A DNA stretch of 64,000 bases from Malania oleifera. Taxonomy: Eukaryota; Streptophyta; Magnoliopsida; Santalales; Ximeniaceae. Shown piece by piece: positions 1-10,894 of the stretch. The stretch spans positions 109,633,087 to 109,697,086 of the forward strand of contig NC_080423.1 of the NCBI RefSeq assembly GCF_029873635.1, given 5' to 3'. Below the pieces are notes generated by a model. That model saw only the letters and a list, made by a program, of their open reading frames with translations. It was not told where the DNA came from and did not search any database. The first letter of the stretch is position 1, and every line of letters starts with the position of its first letter. Made by a program: the position numbers and the translations under genes.

Positions 1-25
1 AACCAACCTGAAAACGAGAAACAAG

Positions 26-28
<3 letters not shown>

Positions 29-65
<37 letters not shown>
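29..65. repeat. (AG)n microsatellite
   Basis: Uninterrupted AG dinucleotide run, seen as CT on the strand of the proposed SWI3A-like gene, where it would lie in the first intron. Confidence 0.95.
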
Positions 66-68
<3 letters not shown>

Positions 69-90
69 ATGCTATTGGGGCTTTCAGCAC

Positions 91-92
<2 letters not shown>

Positions 93-128
<36 letters not shown>
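93..128. repeat. (AG)n microsatellite
   Basis: Second AG run, 27 bases after the first and directly next to the proposed exon 1 donor. As a CT-rich intron start it could also be 5' leader if the exon call is wrong. Confidence 0.95.
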
Positions 129-129
<1 letters not shown>

Positions 130-132
130 CAC

Positions 133-229
133 TGGAGAACGTAGGAATGGTGTAGAGGTCGAGCTCTGGTTCGTCGTCGGCGGAAACGGGTCGAATAGTC
201 GGGTCCTGTGAGATGGTGCTGATCTCCAT
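133..229 (-). CDS. First coding exon of a probable SWI3A-type SWI/SNF subunit (partial, runs off left edge)
   Basis: Read on the minus strand, an ATG at 229 opens 32 codons, MEISTISQDPTIRP followed by an acidic stretch and the block ELDLYTIPTFS. A possible GT splice donor follows at 132 in phase 1. The ELDLYTIP block just before a SWIRM domain is what I remember at the N terminus of plant SWI3A, where the chain continues S-W-F. The phase-1 junction would let the next exon supply the rest of Ser and then Trp-Phe. The DNA is GC-rich and unlike the surrounding AT-rich spacer. After the donor the intron would begin with a CT-rich microsatellite. The SWIRM, SANT and leucine-zipper parts would lie left of base 1. 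SWI3 proteins are core subunits of plant SWI/SNF remodelling complexes. Assignment rests on one short block, so it is tentative. Confidence 0.45.
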
Positions 230-554
230 ATCGGATCTGGTGAGCTGGGTGAGCTCCGTTCCCCTGTTTCTACTCTCTACTTTCACGCCTAGGTGCTCGT
301 GCTACGCTGCGTTTTGGGTGATTTTTTTTTTTTTTTGGTCATACTTGACAATATTAACTTTATTATTATTCAAAATTTATTTTTATTTTATTTTATTTTA
401 AATATTTTTAAAATTGTTATTTTAAATAATTAATAAATTCGTAGATTAACAAATTTTAAGATAACTGCATAATGTAAAATTTAAAGTATGATTTGTATTA
501 ACACAAAGAATTCAAAAATGTGCGAAAATATTAAATATATCATATGCATACATC
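230..554 (-). promoter_or_regulatory. 5' leader and promoter of the SWI3A-like gene, by position
   Basis: GC-rich to about 300, then abruptly AT-rich with T-runs and A/T stretches (310-560). No clear TATA box could be singled out. The call rests on position upstream of the minus-strand exon. Confidence 0.3.
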
Positions 555-655
555 AAATTGAATATGATTACACTATGTATTTATTTTAATTAAATTAGGT
601 AACTCTTTTACACATATTATAATCATATCATACACTCGTATATTTAATAATTTCT
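555..655 (+). repeat. Direct repeat copy 1 (about 100 bp)
   Basis: The block starting AAATTGAATATGATTACA is repeated at 1641-1741 almost base for base for about 85 bp, then drifts. The two copies bracket about 985 bp. No LTR ends are evident. A partial duplication of flanking DNA around an insertion is the simplest reading. Confidence 0.85.
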
Positions 656-1416
656 TTTGTGTAATGTTTTAGTTCTAAACAAGGCCTACAAAGGTCAGCA
701 TCTATTCTTCATTATCATCAAATGTAAAACCACCTGTTGTTGTGCATTTTTGAAAATGATGTTTAAGACAACCTCCCAATGAAAAACGACATAAAATAAC
801 TTCTGAATGCATCCGATCAAGGGAATAACTTCATAAAATTAAGCTTGTTGCGGAGTCTCCTGATGACATGGGCCCGTGTCATCAAGCATTTTCCTGGTTG
901 GTTTTGATGTTAGATTGTGTCCAGTGTCACAGCCAGTGAAAAAAAAAAAAAAATCATGAGGTCTCCAAGAAATTATTACACTCTTTTTACCCATCCTAAT
1001 GCTATCTTTGCCCAAGCACACTTAATTATAGAGTTTTGATGCAATCCGATACATTCATGCTGGTATGATCGCACCCTCTCTAGGAAATTGACCATAACCT
1101 ACTTTTTAATACTATGCAAGGAAAGTATAAACACACAGTCGTGCTCACTCTTAAACCACAAACTGGTAAAACTTTACGGAAGCATAATATAGGAAACTGA
1201 CCATAAAATTAACCAAAAAAGATTAGAGTTTAATGGGTGAAAGAAAAAGGAGCTTATATTAAAAAACCCTGTACCTTTAACTGATAAACATTGAATGGCT
1301 AAATACAAGCATCCCACATGATCTTAAAATGCAACTACATGGCTACCTAGATACAAATGAAGCCTCAAAACAAGGAGATGCACAATAGAATTGTTAAAAC
1401 TTGATATGTATTGTTG
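656..1416. other. Spacer between the direct repeats, nothing recognised
   Basis: AT-rich with a GC-richer island at about 840-1000 (cctgatgacatgggcccgtg). Frames are short. I see no domain, RNA gene or terminal repeat. Confidence 0.5.
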
Positions 1417-1620
1417 ACCCACAACCTAATAGCTTAAGCTTTTAGGTAAAGTAATAATCTAACATGGTATCAGAGTTAGTTACCAGGAGGTCTTGAGTTC
1501 TAGATAGCAAGAAGCTAACCCCATCGTATACAACTTCCGTGCATGAATTTTAAAATGGGGCTGAACTCACTCTGCGAAGCTGATACTTTGGTTCTACAGG
1601 CGGTGGTGCACTGGTTAACA
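1417..1620 (+). mobile_element. LTR-retrotransposon relic with tRNA-Met primer-site-like motif
   Basis: Contains ACATGGTATCAGAGTT at about 1463-1478, close to the initiator tRNA-Met primer-binding motif, and a following stretch resembling the downstream leader of such elements. The preceding CCTAATAGCTTAAGCTTTTAGG text is a common ending of plant Copia-type LTRs. No coding part remains. A tRNA-derived SINE is an alternative. Confidence 0.4.
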
Positions 1621-1640
1621 TCTTCTCCAGCTCCAAATTG

Positions 1641-1741
1641 AAATTGAATATGATTACACTATGTATTTATTTTAATTAAATTAGGTAACTCTTTTACACA
1701 TATTATAATCATATCATACACTTGTGTACCTATTAATTTCT
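1641..1741 (+). repeat. Direct repeat copy 2 (about 100 bp)
   Basis: Second copy of the block at 555-655, same orientation. It differs at only a few bases over the first 85 or so. Confidence 0.85.
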
Positions 1742-1868
1742 TAAAAAATTAGGCAACATTACCTCCATATCATAACACCTTTAAGTATTTGTACTAGACA
1801 TTATTATTGTTTTCATCAAATGTTGCAAAACTCAATCAAACCCGACTTCTCAAATTATTCAAATAACT

Positions 1869-2115
1869 ACAATAACAACAAAACCAAACCTTAGTTCCAC
1901 TAAGTGGGGTCGGCTATATGAATCTTTTTCCGCCAATTTATGCGATCAATGACCATTTCTTTTGATAGATATTCGGTAAGGATTCATATCTTAGTAATTT
2001 GAAAAATTTTACGCTGATTTTCAGCTACCTAACGCAACCCTCCTCCTTAATCCGGGTTTGGGACCGACTATGTGTGAAAAAATTAGGACATTAAGTGCAT
2101 CACAGACAGAGTTAT
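1869..2115 (-). mobile_element. 3' tail of an RTE-type LINE plus a second repeat fragment
   Basis: AACAACAAAACCAAACCTTAG... then CCACTAAGTGGGGTCGGC is the reverse complement of the 3' end of the plant LINE seen in + orientation at 16738-17382, whose product ends with the same codons. From about 2005, text of the GGTTTGGGACCGACTATG type is a separate common plant repeat fused to it. Heavily 5' truncated; only the tail is left. Confidence 0.7.
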
Positions 2116-3435
2116 TATTCAAATAACTCAAATTGGAAACAAAGTTGAACTACGTTATGAATTTTTAGCTCAAATAATTACTTGGAGGCTTTCTTATATA
2201 AAAGGTCTATTATGAGTATAACTTTTTTGAGATATTAGAACTACATTATGCATGGACAATAAACGAGAGCCCATTTCGCATCTTCTACCACTTTTTATCC
2301 TCCTCTAAACATCAAATACACGGCTTTCAACGTCAAGGTCCCTTGAACTTGTGGCTCATCAAGAACTTGCAAGCCGTTTAATCTTTCAATACATATGTAG
2401 GCAATAGATGCAATTTTTTATTTGACTTTTTTTCCCATATTATATCAAAAAAGTTATACTTTTGTTAACTTATAGTCAAAATGATTTTAGATGTTTACTT
2501 TTTTTTCTTTTTTTTTTACTAAAAAATGGCAGCACCTCCATTTATTTATTAATAAACCTTCACTTTTAGCGGAAGAATACCGTGGTTACAAGATAAAACA
2601 GAAAGGAGAGTATAGAAAAACTCTCCCAAAAAACCAACACCAATAACCAACACAATTAGGATAACAAAACTAAACATACCTAACAAAAAAGATAAAAACA
2701 TAAACACAATCAAAATCAAATCAAAATACATCAAACGAAACTCTAGAATTGAACTAACGACGAATGAAAACGAAACCCCACCTATCCATCCGAAGAATAT
2801 CTTTCAGATAATGTGGTAAAAGGTGTTGTTTTTCGTAAATTACATTATTTCCCATTGTTTACTTAGAGGCTTTCTTATATAAAAGGGGCATTAACAAAGT
2901 GATTTTAAATGATTTAAGTCACTCAAATGTCAATGCACCTTCTACATAAAAGGGGCATTTACAAAATGTAAATAATAAAATAAAGTTAAAAAAATCAAAA
3001 TATTCTGACCTACCTTCCACTGGAATATATATTACACAATTGCATGATTGAATTTTCAAGTTATTTAATTATTAAATATTTTTAGCATTTGGCTAGAGAA
3101 TGGTGTTATGTGTGTGTGTGTACTTGATAATAGGCCAATTGTCATGTCCCTTTCGATGAGCAAAGCACAAATCAAAGTAATTTTCAATTCTACTTATCAT
3201 AATCTAATTTAACTTTGTGAAACCTAATCTGCAAATCAAACGCACCATGAAAGCACTCCCCCACCTGTTTATAACATGTATAATGCTCATATTAATGTGA
3301 AACAAAAAGAAGTGAAATGATGTTGAAAAAGTTTTGAAGTCAAAAATATGATAGAAGTTTTAGACTTTTGATTTTTTTTTTCTAAAATCCTTTTGAGCCA
3401 TCCTTTTAGGTTTACTCAAGACTAAAATAACTTTA
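2116..3435. other. AT-rich spacer with a short duplicated block
   Basis: The phrase GAGGCTTTCTTATATAAAAG occurs at about 2186 and again at about 2866, and a shortened form (ACATAAAAGGGGCATTTAC) at about 2944. This hints at an insertion of roughly 650 bp between the first two copies. A TG microsatellite lies at 3108-3120. No gene is supported. Confidence 0.5.
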
Positions 3436-3600
3436 TCTTATGTTTGGATAGCCTTTGGATTTATATTTGTATTGCATTTGAATAAGATATAATACAAAGT
3501 TCTATTGAAATTTTATCTAAATCCAAATCCAATATCTAAAATTCATACTTTAAAATACAACATTAAAGTCAAAATTTCAAACATATGCTCGATCCAATAA
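3436..3600 (+). repeat. MITE-like dispersed repeat
   Basis: Begins CTTATGTTTGGATAGCC and continues with GGATTT and AAATCCAAATCC-rich text. The same start is present in reverse complement at about 35905-36035, where it ends CCTATCCAAACATAAG. Two copies in opposite orientation, each AT-rich and under about 170 bp, suggest a miniature inverted-repeat element. Target duplications were not found. Confidence 0.5.
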
Positions 3601-3874
3601 TTTAATAATTATCAAAATTATATGGACTAGTTAGTCAATCTTTTATGACATGTTGATTTCAAAGACAGAGAATGTACTCCTCATCATGAAAAAAATATAT
3701 TGCTAAATAAAAAGTTGAATAACCTTTGAGACGTTCTCCGATCACAACCACCTGAAAAGAAAGAAAATATGAACAGCTTAGAGGACCCGAGGTGTACTCC
3801 GGGGGATAAATTCGATCCCTAAGTAAGGGATTTGTTTGAGAAGTTTTATACAACAGTATATGATAGGTTGGAAT
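3601..3874. other. Spacer with an exon-like segment of unknown origin
   Basis: On the minus strand, TTTCTTTCTTTTCAG at about 3750-3765 precedes a short open stretch reading VVVIGERLKG, and the part just before it is GC-richer (CCCCGGAGTACACCTCGGG). This may be a gene scrap or an LTR piece. I recognise no family. Confidence 0.3.
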
Positions 3875-4203
3875 TGTAATGACCCAAAAAATAATATGCA
3901 TGGAAGTGTAAATAATAATAATAATTAATATATTAATTAATTAATTAAATAATATAATATTATATTTTATATATATATATATATATAAAAGTTACTAAAG
4001 GATCAAGTACCATGATCCTTCATGAAATAAACGTTACTTTTTCCCCCTCTAAGCTCTCATCTCTCTCCGTTTTCTCTCTCTTCACTCTCTCTTTCTCTCT
4101 CTTAATTTTTCATGCATTTTTCGGCTAAAATTGAAAAATGAACATCATTCCCGAGTCCCAACTCTGCTCTCCAAGGATTTAACTAGAGAGATTTCATCAT
4201 CCG
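3875..4203 (+). mobile_element. Type-3 LTR fragment (Ty3/gypsy)
   Basis: Starts TGTAATGACCCAAAAAATAA and has the AT-tract plus CT-rich leader layout of the LTR starting at 4204, which interrupts it. Related to the type-3 LTR at 49777-52443 (opposite strand). A fossil fragment. Confidence 0.6.
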
Positions 4204-4347
4204 TGTAATGCCCAAAAAATAATTATTATAGGAGGATGTAGGGATTTAAAAAATTTTAAATTAATTTAATTAATGTTATATTAAATTAATTAAACAAACA
4301 AAATGAATAGTATTCAAATGAAAAAAAACTAAAACTAATTGGAATAA

Positions 4348-4380
<33 letters not shown>

Positions 4381-5154
4381 ACAAAAAGGTATATTAGGAA
4401 GCTTGAAGTTTCATGAGATTTCAATTGAAATCTCAGTTATGCGAATAGAGCCTCCCTGAATCTTGTCTCTCTCACTTCTCATTCTCTTTTCCTCTCTCCT
4501 TATTTTATCGACGAATATTCGACCAATCAAAAATCATAAAATATCACTGGACTCCATTCTCCGCCACCAACATTTATACCGAAGCGGATTTATCGTAGGA
4601 GCGACGTAGGTATATCCCTTGGGATAAGGTAAATTCTCACTTTTACCTCATTTTTTCTTAAATCATAAGTCAAATGGACGATCAAATACCACTATGAGAA
4701 TCTAAGGATGATTCTCTACAAGTTTAGTAGAGTGGATTTCTCGTGGGGTCATCGTAGGCATAACCCCAAAATTTAGAGAAGGAGGTTATTTAGAGATTAA
4801 TTTTTATTTAATTATTGTAGATTTGAAAATGTTAAAATATTTGGCATTTTGAGATTAAATTAGGGTTATTGAATTCAAAGTTTGAGTGAGTACCGCGGGT
4901 ATGATTTCGGGATCCCTGTAGGCGTAGTTCAGAAAACCAGATAAGGGAAATAAATTATAGCAGTTATTTTAAAGAATACTGAATGAATTATTTTGTGAAA
5001 ATGGAATATGATGAGTTACCTGAAAAATTAGTATATTGTGAGTATTAGACAAAAGTTGTGTGGCATATGACGTGTATTGAAAATGTGAAATATAGTGATA
5101 GGTAATTTTTTAGAAAATAATGAAATAAAAATTATTGATATGTTAGTAGAAAAT
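4204..5154 (+). mobile_element. Type-3 LTR, 5' portion (Ty3/gypsy)
   Basis: Starts TGTAATGCCCAAAAAATAAT. The block around 4690-4800 (GAGAATCTAAGGATGATTC, then CGTGGGGTCATCGTAGGC) matches the reverse complement of 51880-52000 in the long type-3 LTR. The gypsy copy at 5155 lies directly after it, so this LTR was probably the landing site. An AT microsatellite is at about 4347-4371. Old and incomplete. Confidence 0.65.
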
Positions 5155-5831
5155 TGTAAGAACCCAACCTGAGAATTTTGGATTAAATAAATGAAAAAAG
5201 GGGAAGGAATTTAAAAAGGTGGAAATAGCAGGGCTCGTCAACGAGGCTCCTTCTCTCGTTGACGAAGTCCCTTCTATAGCTTGACAACAAAATTCAGAGG
5301 TTCGTCGACAAGTGAATACTGAGAGATTTTGGGAATTTTGAAATCTCAGGCTCGTTGACGACGAACACCCTTTTTCTGCTCGCCGATGAGCGCTCCACTG
5401 TGTCGACGAGGCTGGCCAGTTCAAAGGTCTATAAGTTGAACTTTCAATTGCTTAAAGGTTAAGAACTATAAAAATTTTCTCTCCCTCTCTCTCTCTAACT
5501 CGAACCACTATCTCTCTCTAAGATTTTGGGTCGTCTGTTACCCAAATCAACAATCCGACGTTACCATGTGGATCAGGAGGAGAATCTCTACGTTTATAGC
5601 GGATTGGATCTTCGTTTCGAGGATTTTCGGGTTTTGTTCCAAAATCGAGGTAAGGGTTTGATTTCGTTTTCGATTCGATATATATTTGTAGTGGTTGAGA
5701 TTATATTGAAGTATTGTTCTTCGATTTTTAGGTTTTTGGATTGATTAAGTTCGTGTTTCGGTTTTCAGGATAAGGTAAGAGGTTTCTTTTTATATTAGTT
5801 ATTTGCGAAATCTAAATCGGTAAAACTATGG

Positions 5832-7812
5832 TGTAACGACCCGCCAAAATTCTATATATTTATATATTAAGTTAAACTACGCTGACAACTCCTGATGGAA
5901 TAAAACACCAACCTAAGCAGCAAGAAGCTGAAGTCAAGTATCCACAACCATATAGATATACAAAACAATACCAGAGTGCTAAATACTCCCAAAATATAAA
6001 TACATAATTGAACTAGTGCTACACACACAAAAAATACCCTTTTTTCCCAAAAATGCTTACTCCCATGGCAGGGTAGCACTGAAGCCCTCTACCTGCGAGC
6101 CTGATCTGCTCACCTAACTGGATCCCCTGAAAAATATCAATTTAATGGGATGAGACGACGCTCAGTAAGACAAAATATGATTTTGCTAGTATGTGGTAGG
6201 TGAGCTACATACTTGTAAAATATGACTTAGAGAAATACCATAAGTAACAAAACTGAGTAAAACTTGTATACCTGCTACAATATAAACCATACCTATGTTG
6301 CTTAACATAAACTGAATTTTCTGAATATTTTATTCATAATACTGCTAATATCTATAGGTAGGACTATGTTCCATAAAGATGATCATACGTATATATAATA
6401 ATTGAGAAAATTCCCTAGATGGATAATTGAAGTCATGAATTAACCCCTCATGATAGGGTTGTGCGGCCCGATGGTGGGACCTAACCTGGCTAGCCGACCA
6501 GTGTAAGTCAACTGAACTCCGACAGTCAGATCGGCCCCCTCAACCCATATCTGATGGGGAGCCTGTCCACAACATAGGCACGATCGACTTCTGAATACCA
6601 CCTATTATCTGAATAGGGGTTGCACTTTGAACTGAATATAACTATGGTACTAATATGGTCCATCAGGGTCTGATACTATATACATAACTGATATTTCTAA
6701 AATATTATTTTTACCATGATTTTGCAATAGCTGAAATAACCATAACATTATATATTATGAGCTTAATAAACTATAATAACTGGATATCTAAAATGTCTGC
6801 ATAACTAAATAACTGAATTTCTTGACTAATTGTATAAACTGAACGTTATGGTTTCGTAATAGATACATCTTAATATTTTGAAAATTCTGTACGTATACTG
6901 AAAATTATGGAAACTATGTACTAGGCTAATAATAAACTCATGCCACACAATTAAATATTAATATTATCAGGCTATTAAACTGTATAAATAATATGAATAA
7001 TAATTTGTTGAAAAACATATAATTTATACTGAATCAAAGCAAGTTTGCCTAACATAGCATATTTTCCTTACCGGATTCCTGCTAAAATTCCCTACTGTGA
7101 TGAGTCCTACACCCGCTGGGCTCCCCACTCAACACCTTGAAAATCAAATATCTCAGAATAAAATATCATTATTTCCTTGTGTACTACATTTCCTACAACT
7201 ACTGGAAAGCCAAATTTCAACAAAAATGTCTTACCCTGAATTTGGGATGAAATTCAACTTTGTCCCAGCGACGATCCACTCTGGTAGACTTAAGGAGAAC
7301 TTCCCCAGGAGCGTTGTGGTGGCCTCAGATCGTCGATGTGGCGGTCGACGAGGCCGAGATAGAGGAGAGAGAGAGAGAGAGAAGGAGTCGTAGGGGAGAA
7401 GAAAGAGAGATTCCGGGTGAAATTTCTGCGTAAAAATTGAGTCAAACACTATATATACTGCGGTCTTCGTTGACGAGCCACGTCATCTCATCAACGAGGT
7501 CACAAAGAAGGTTCGTCGACGAACACCAACTCCTCGTCGACGAATTTCAGAATTTAGAAAACAATCGCTTAGTATCTTCTCGTCGACGAAACATACCCTC
7601 ATCGATGAGACCCTGTGTTATCCTCGTCGATGAAACATACCCTCGTTGACGAGACCCTATGTTATTCTCGTCGACAAATCCTCTGTATTCGTCGACGAGT
7701 CCTTGATTAAATTCTTGGGTTATTACACCCAAAGTGCAACGTCTCTGTCTCCTTCTGTTTCCATTTCCTTCCCTCTTTATTATTTACTACCATTATTCTT
7801 CGAGTCACTACA
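5832..7812 (-). mobile_element. Solo LTR, type 1 (Ty3/gypsy), with perfect target duplication
   Basis: Runs from TGTAACGACCC to GAGTCACTACA and is flanked on both sides by TATGG (5827-5831 and 7813-7817). It is the reverse complement of the type-1 LTRs at 41415 and 55835, sharing the leader block (7230-7330), the CT-rich stretch (AG run at 7365-7384 here) and a palindrome array at 7470-7710. No internal region is present, so it is a solo LTR inserted after G1. Confidence 0.92.
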
Positions 7813-8727
7813 TATGGTTTACGATTATACGGATGTTTTGGTTACTTATTTGGGAAAATCTATCAGGTGAAATGACAGAATTTTGGGGTTACAGTTTTTG
7901 GAAAATTGGGGGTTTCGGGTATCATCCCCGTTTTAGTTGGAAAATTATATATATGACTAAATTGTGATATAGAGATGACTGTACTTTTGATTACGTTAAA
8001 TCGTACTTTTTTTGGAATATCTGATATGAGATTATTTGTTTACCCAAATAAGTGTGGAATAAACTGTTGTATTAAATGATGTATTTAGTGAAAAAGTGTG
8101 TCGGTTAACTACCGTAGGCTGTGAGTTATTGGAATGAGATATAGGAATAGGAGTTCCAAAATGTTCGACGTTTTGTGAAAATTTTGAGTCAGAATAAAAC
8201 CGAAGGCCTAGTACAATCGAAGCATTTTGGTTAACTACCGAAGGCTAAGATATGAGGTGTGGCGGAATAATACCGTAGGCAGCCAAGTCAGTTAACTACC
8301 ATAGGCTCAAATATCTGGCGTGAAGCCGAGGGTGTGAAATACCACCTATGATTCTGGTTGGTCTCCGAAGGGTGTGAGTTTCGCCATATTTGCACCCATT
8401 GAACGTTGTGGGGCTTATGCTATGCCAGGTTACTAGAGGCTCTGTGTTGTGCGGCCGACTTAGGCTAAAGAGTGTGACGACACTAGACCGAGGTGTTTTG
8501 TGAGATATACTGGAACTGTGTTGTGAAAATACTAGAATTATGAAATGTTTATGTTTTACTGTTAAAATAACACTCATGTATCCACACATTAATATAACAT
8601 GTTTCTCCCTTACTGAGAGATGTCTCACCTCTATCATACAAATTTTTTTCAAGTCCTTCGAGCAGCCGACACTAGCGTTCTAGCGTTTCAGGAGCGTGGT
8701 TGTTGGTTAGCTATGTAGAAGTACTAA

Positions 8728-10586
8728 TGTCACGCCCCGAACCCGTGGATGGGTCCTAGGTGTGATTTTAGTAACCTAACATGTCTCTGTATCATTTAAA
8801 ACATACATGATACTATATTGAATAAGGGTCCGACCCCGTGGGGTACACGTACACCCTATACACATTCACATACATATCCATACTCATCAAATACGCAGAG
8901 GAAATGTTCTTTCTATACATACATCATACCATACCAAAGTTTATACATAACTGGAAATATACATCCCCAAAATACAATACATACTCCGGGTGTCTACAAA
9001 ACCCAACACTGACAACTCGGTTACAAAACTCGTACCTACACAGGTACTAAATGTAGCTAAACGACACCCCCTCTTCCAGACGCTAGGATGCTAGTTTCGG
9101 CTACCCGAAGGACAAAAAAAAAACATTCGTATATTCGGGGTAAAACATCTCTCAGTAAGGAATAAAGCAGGTTATATCAGTGTGTGGCATACGAGTGTTA
9201 TTTCAGCGTAAAACATAACGCAATACAATACAATTCAATACAGTTCCATACAATTCCAGTATTTTTCACAAATCCATTCGAGTACATACGATACCAAACA
9301 TACGGTTAGTGTCGTCACACTCAAGCACCCGATACCCTGCAATAACCAAAGCCTCACAGCAATATCGTTGCTAGACGATGTAGCTCACACCCATCGATGA
9401 CCATCCGGAAAGAACAGGCAATATTTCACACCCTTGGATATAGAGTCAGACACTCTCACCCATAGTAATTAGTCGAGACATGGCGTCAGTGTACGGTAAT
9501 TAGCCGCCCCTAACTGATTTACAAAACTTGGAACAATTTTGAAACTCATGTCCCTATACTCATCAGCGTACGGTAATTAGCCACCCTTAGCCTTTTTACA
9601 AAACCTGGAACATTTACATACGACATTTCATCCCACACTTATTTGAGTATACAACAAGTCATATCGTTTTTCAGTTCAAGAATAAAATTTAATACAAATA
9701 TGGGTACAGTTATCTCAATACTACCAGTTTAATACAACATGCGATTTCTCCAACAAAATAGAGATGATACTTGAAATCCCCAAATTTTCCCAAAAACTGT
9801 AACTCGAAAATCCCGTATTTTTACCCGATAGATTTTCCCAAATAAGTAACCAAAACATATATACAATTGTAACCTACAGGTTTACCAATCTCGATTTCAA
9901 AAATAAACTGATATAAACAAAAATCCCCTTACCTTTTTTTGAATACCAAAATACGAACTCTACGGCTTCAAAACTACGAAATCGAGACACCAAAACCTAA
10001 ACATCCAAGAACTTTATTTCACTACAATTCGTACTACTACATATATTCCAAAACGAAACTAAAATCTGACTCTTACCTCCGTTTTGGATCAAAACCCGAA
10101 ATCCTCGAAATGACTTTTCGATCCACAAAAAATGTAGAGATTCCTCCCCTGATCAACGCAGTAACATAAAATCAACGAATCAGGCAACGAACAACAAAGA
10201 ATCGAAGAGAGAGAAAGAGAGATCTCGCTGGTTCTAGAGAGATAGAGAGAGAGAGAGAGAGTTTTAGCTTACTTAGCCATGAAGCAATGAAATAGGATAT
10301 TTATGACCCTTTTGACCGGGCCAACCTCGTCGACGAGATGGCGCCTTTGTCGACGAGTCATCCATACATTTCGTTGACGAATCGGCTCCTTCGGCGACGA
10401 ACCCTATTCCAATATTTTACAACAGGTTCGGTATCTCTTCATCGATGAGACTCTGAATTTCGGCGACGAAAAGTACGAGGGCCTTCGTTGATGAGAATAA
10501 TAGCTTCGTCAACGAAGCCTATAAAATTTACCTTTTTACACTTTCGCTATTTAGTAAATCTACATATCTCGGGTCAGGTTCTTACA
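8728..10586 (-). mobile_element. Solo LTR, type 2 (Ty3/gypsy), inside a type-2 LTR
   Basis: Runs TGTCACGCCCC to AGGTTCTTACA, the reverse complement of a type-2 LTR, and is flanked by ACTAA (8723-8727) and ACTTA (10587-10591), one mismatch. Palindrome array at 10325-10525, AG-rich leader at 10205-10262, conserved hairpin at 9138-9162. It sits inside the LTR of a relative in opposite orientation. Confidence 0.9.
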
Positions 10587-10894
10587 ACTTATGTAAGTAC
10601 TAATCTTTGACCGGGTTGTCATTTTGGGTTATATAAACACCCAGGGTATGTTATGTATTTTTGGAATTAGATTTTGTATAGATTCTGGTATGGTATGATG
10701 GTATGGTACTATAATGTAATAGGCTGAATTATTCCGCTGCGTATATTGTGAATGTGATTGTGAATAGGGTATACGTGAACCCTACGGGGTCGAAACTTTA
10801 TATTGTGTAGTATCATAGATGGTTGTATGATACAGGGACATGTTAGGTTACTAAATCACACCCTGGGGCCCATTTTCGGGTTTGGGGCGTGACA

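Larger units (their letters stand above)
5155..10894 (+). repeat. 5' LTR (type 2) of G1, split by two solo LTRs
   Basis: LTR text is found at 5155-5831, 7813-8727 and 10587-10894. It carries GTCGAC-core palindromes at about 5236-5410, a TATA-like CTATAAG at about 5430, a GTAAGG donor-like site at 5650, the CTACCGTAGGC repeats at about 8105-8310 and the conserved hairpin at 8608-8629. Each part aligns with the intact type-2 LTR at 43361-45116. Confidence 0.85.

Noticed and set aside
213-401. Plus-strand frame at the left edge
   Set aside because: It overlaps the better-supported minus-strand SWI3A-like exon and ends in T-rich low-complexity text.
3659-3901. Possible 80-residue minus-strand gene
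   Set aside because: Overlaps the start of a type-3 LTR and shows no domain. Kept only as an exon-like scrap.
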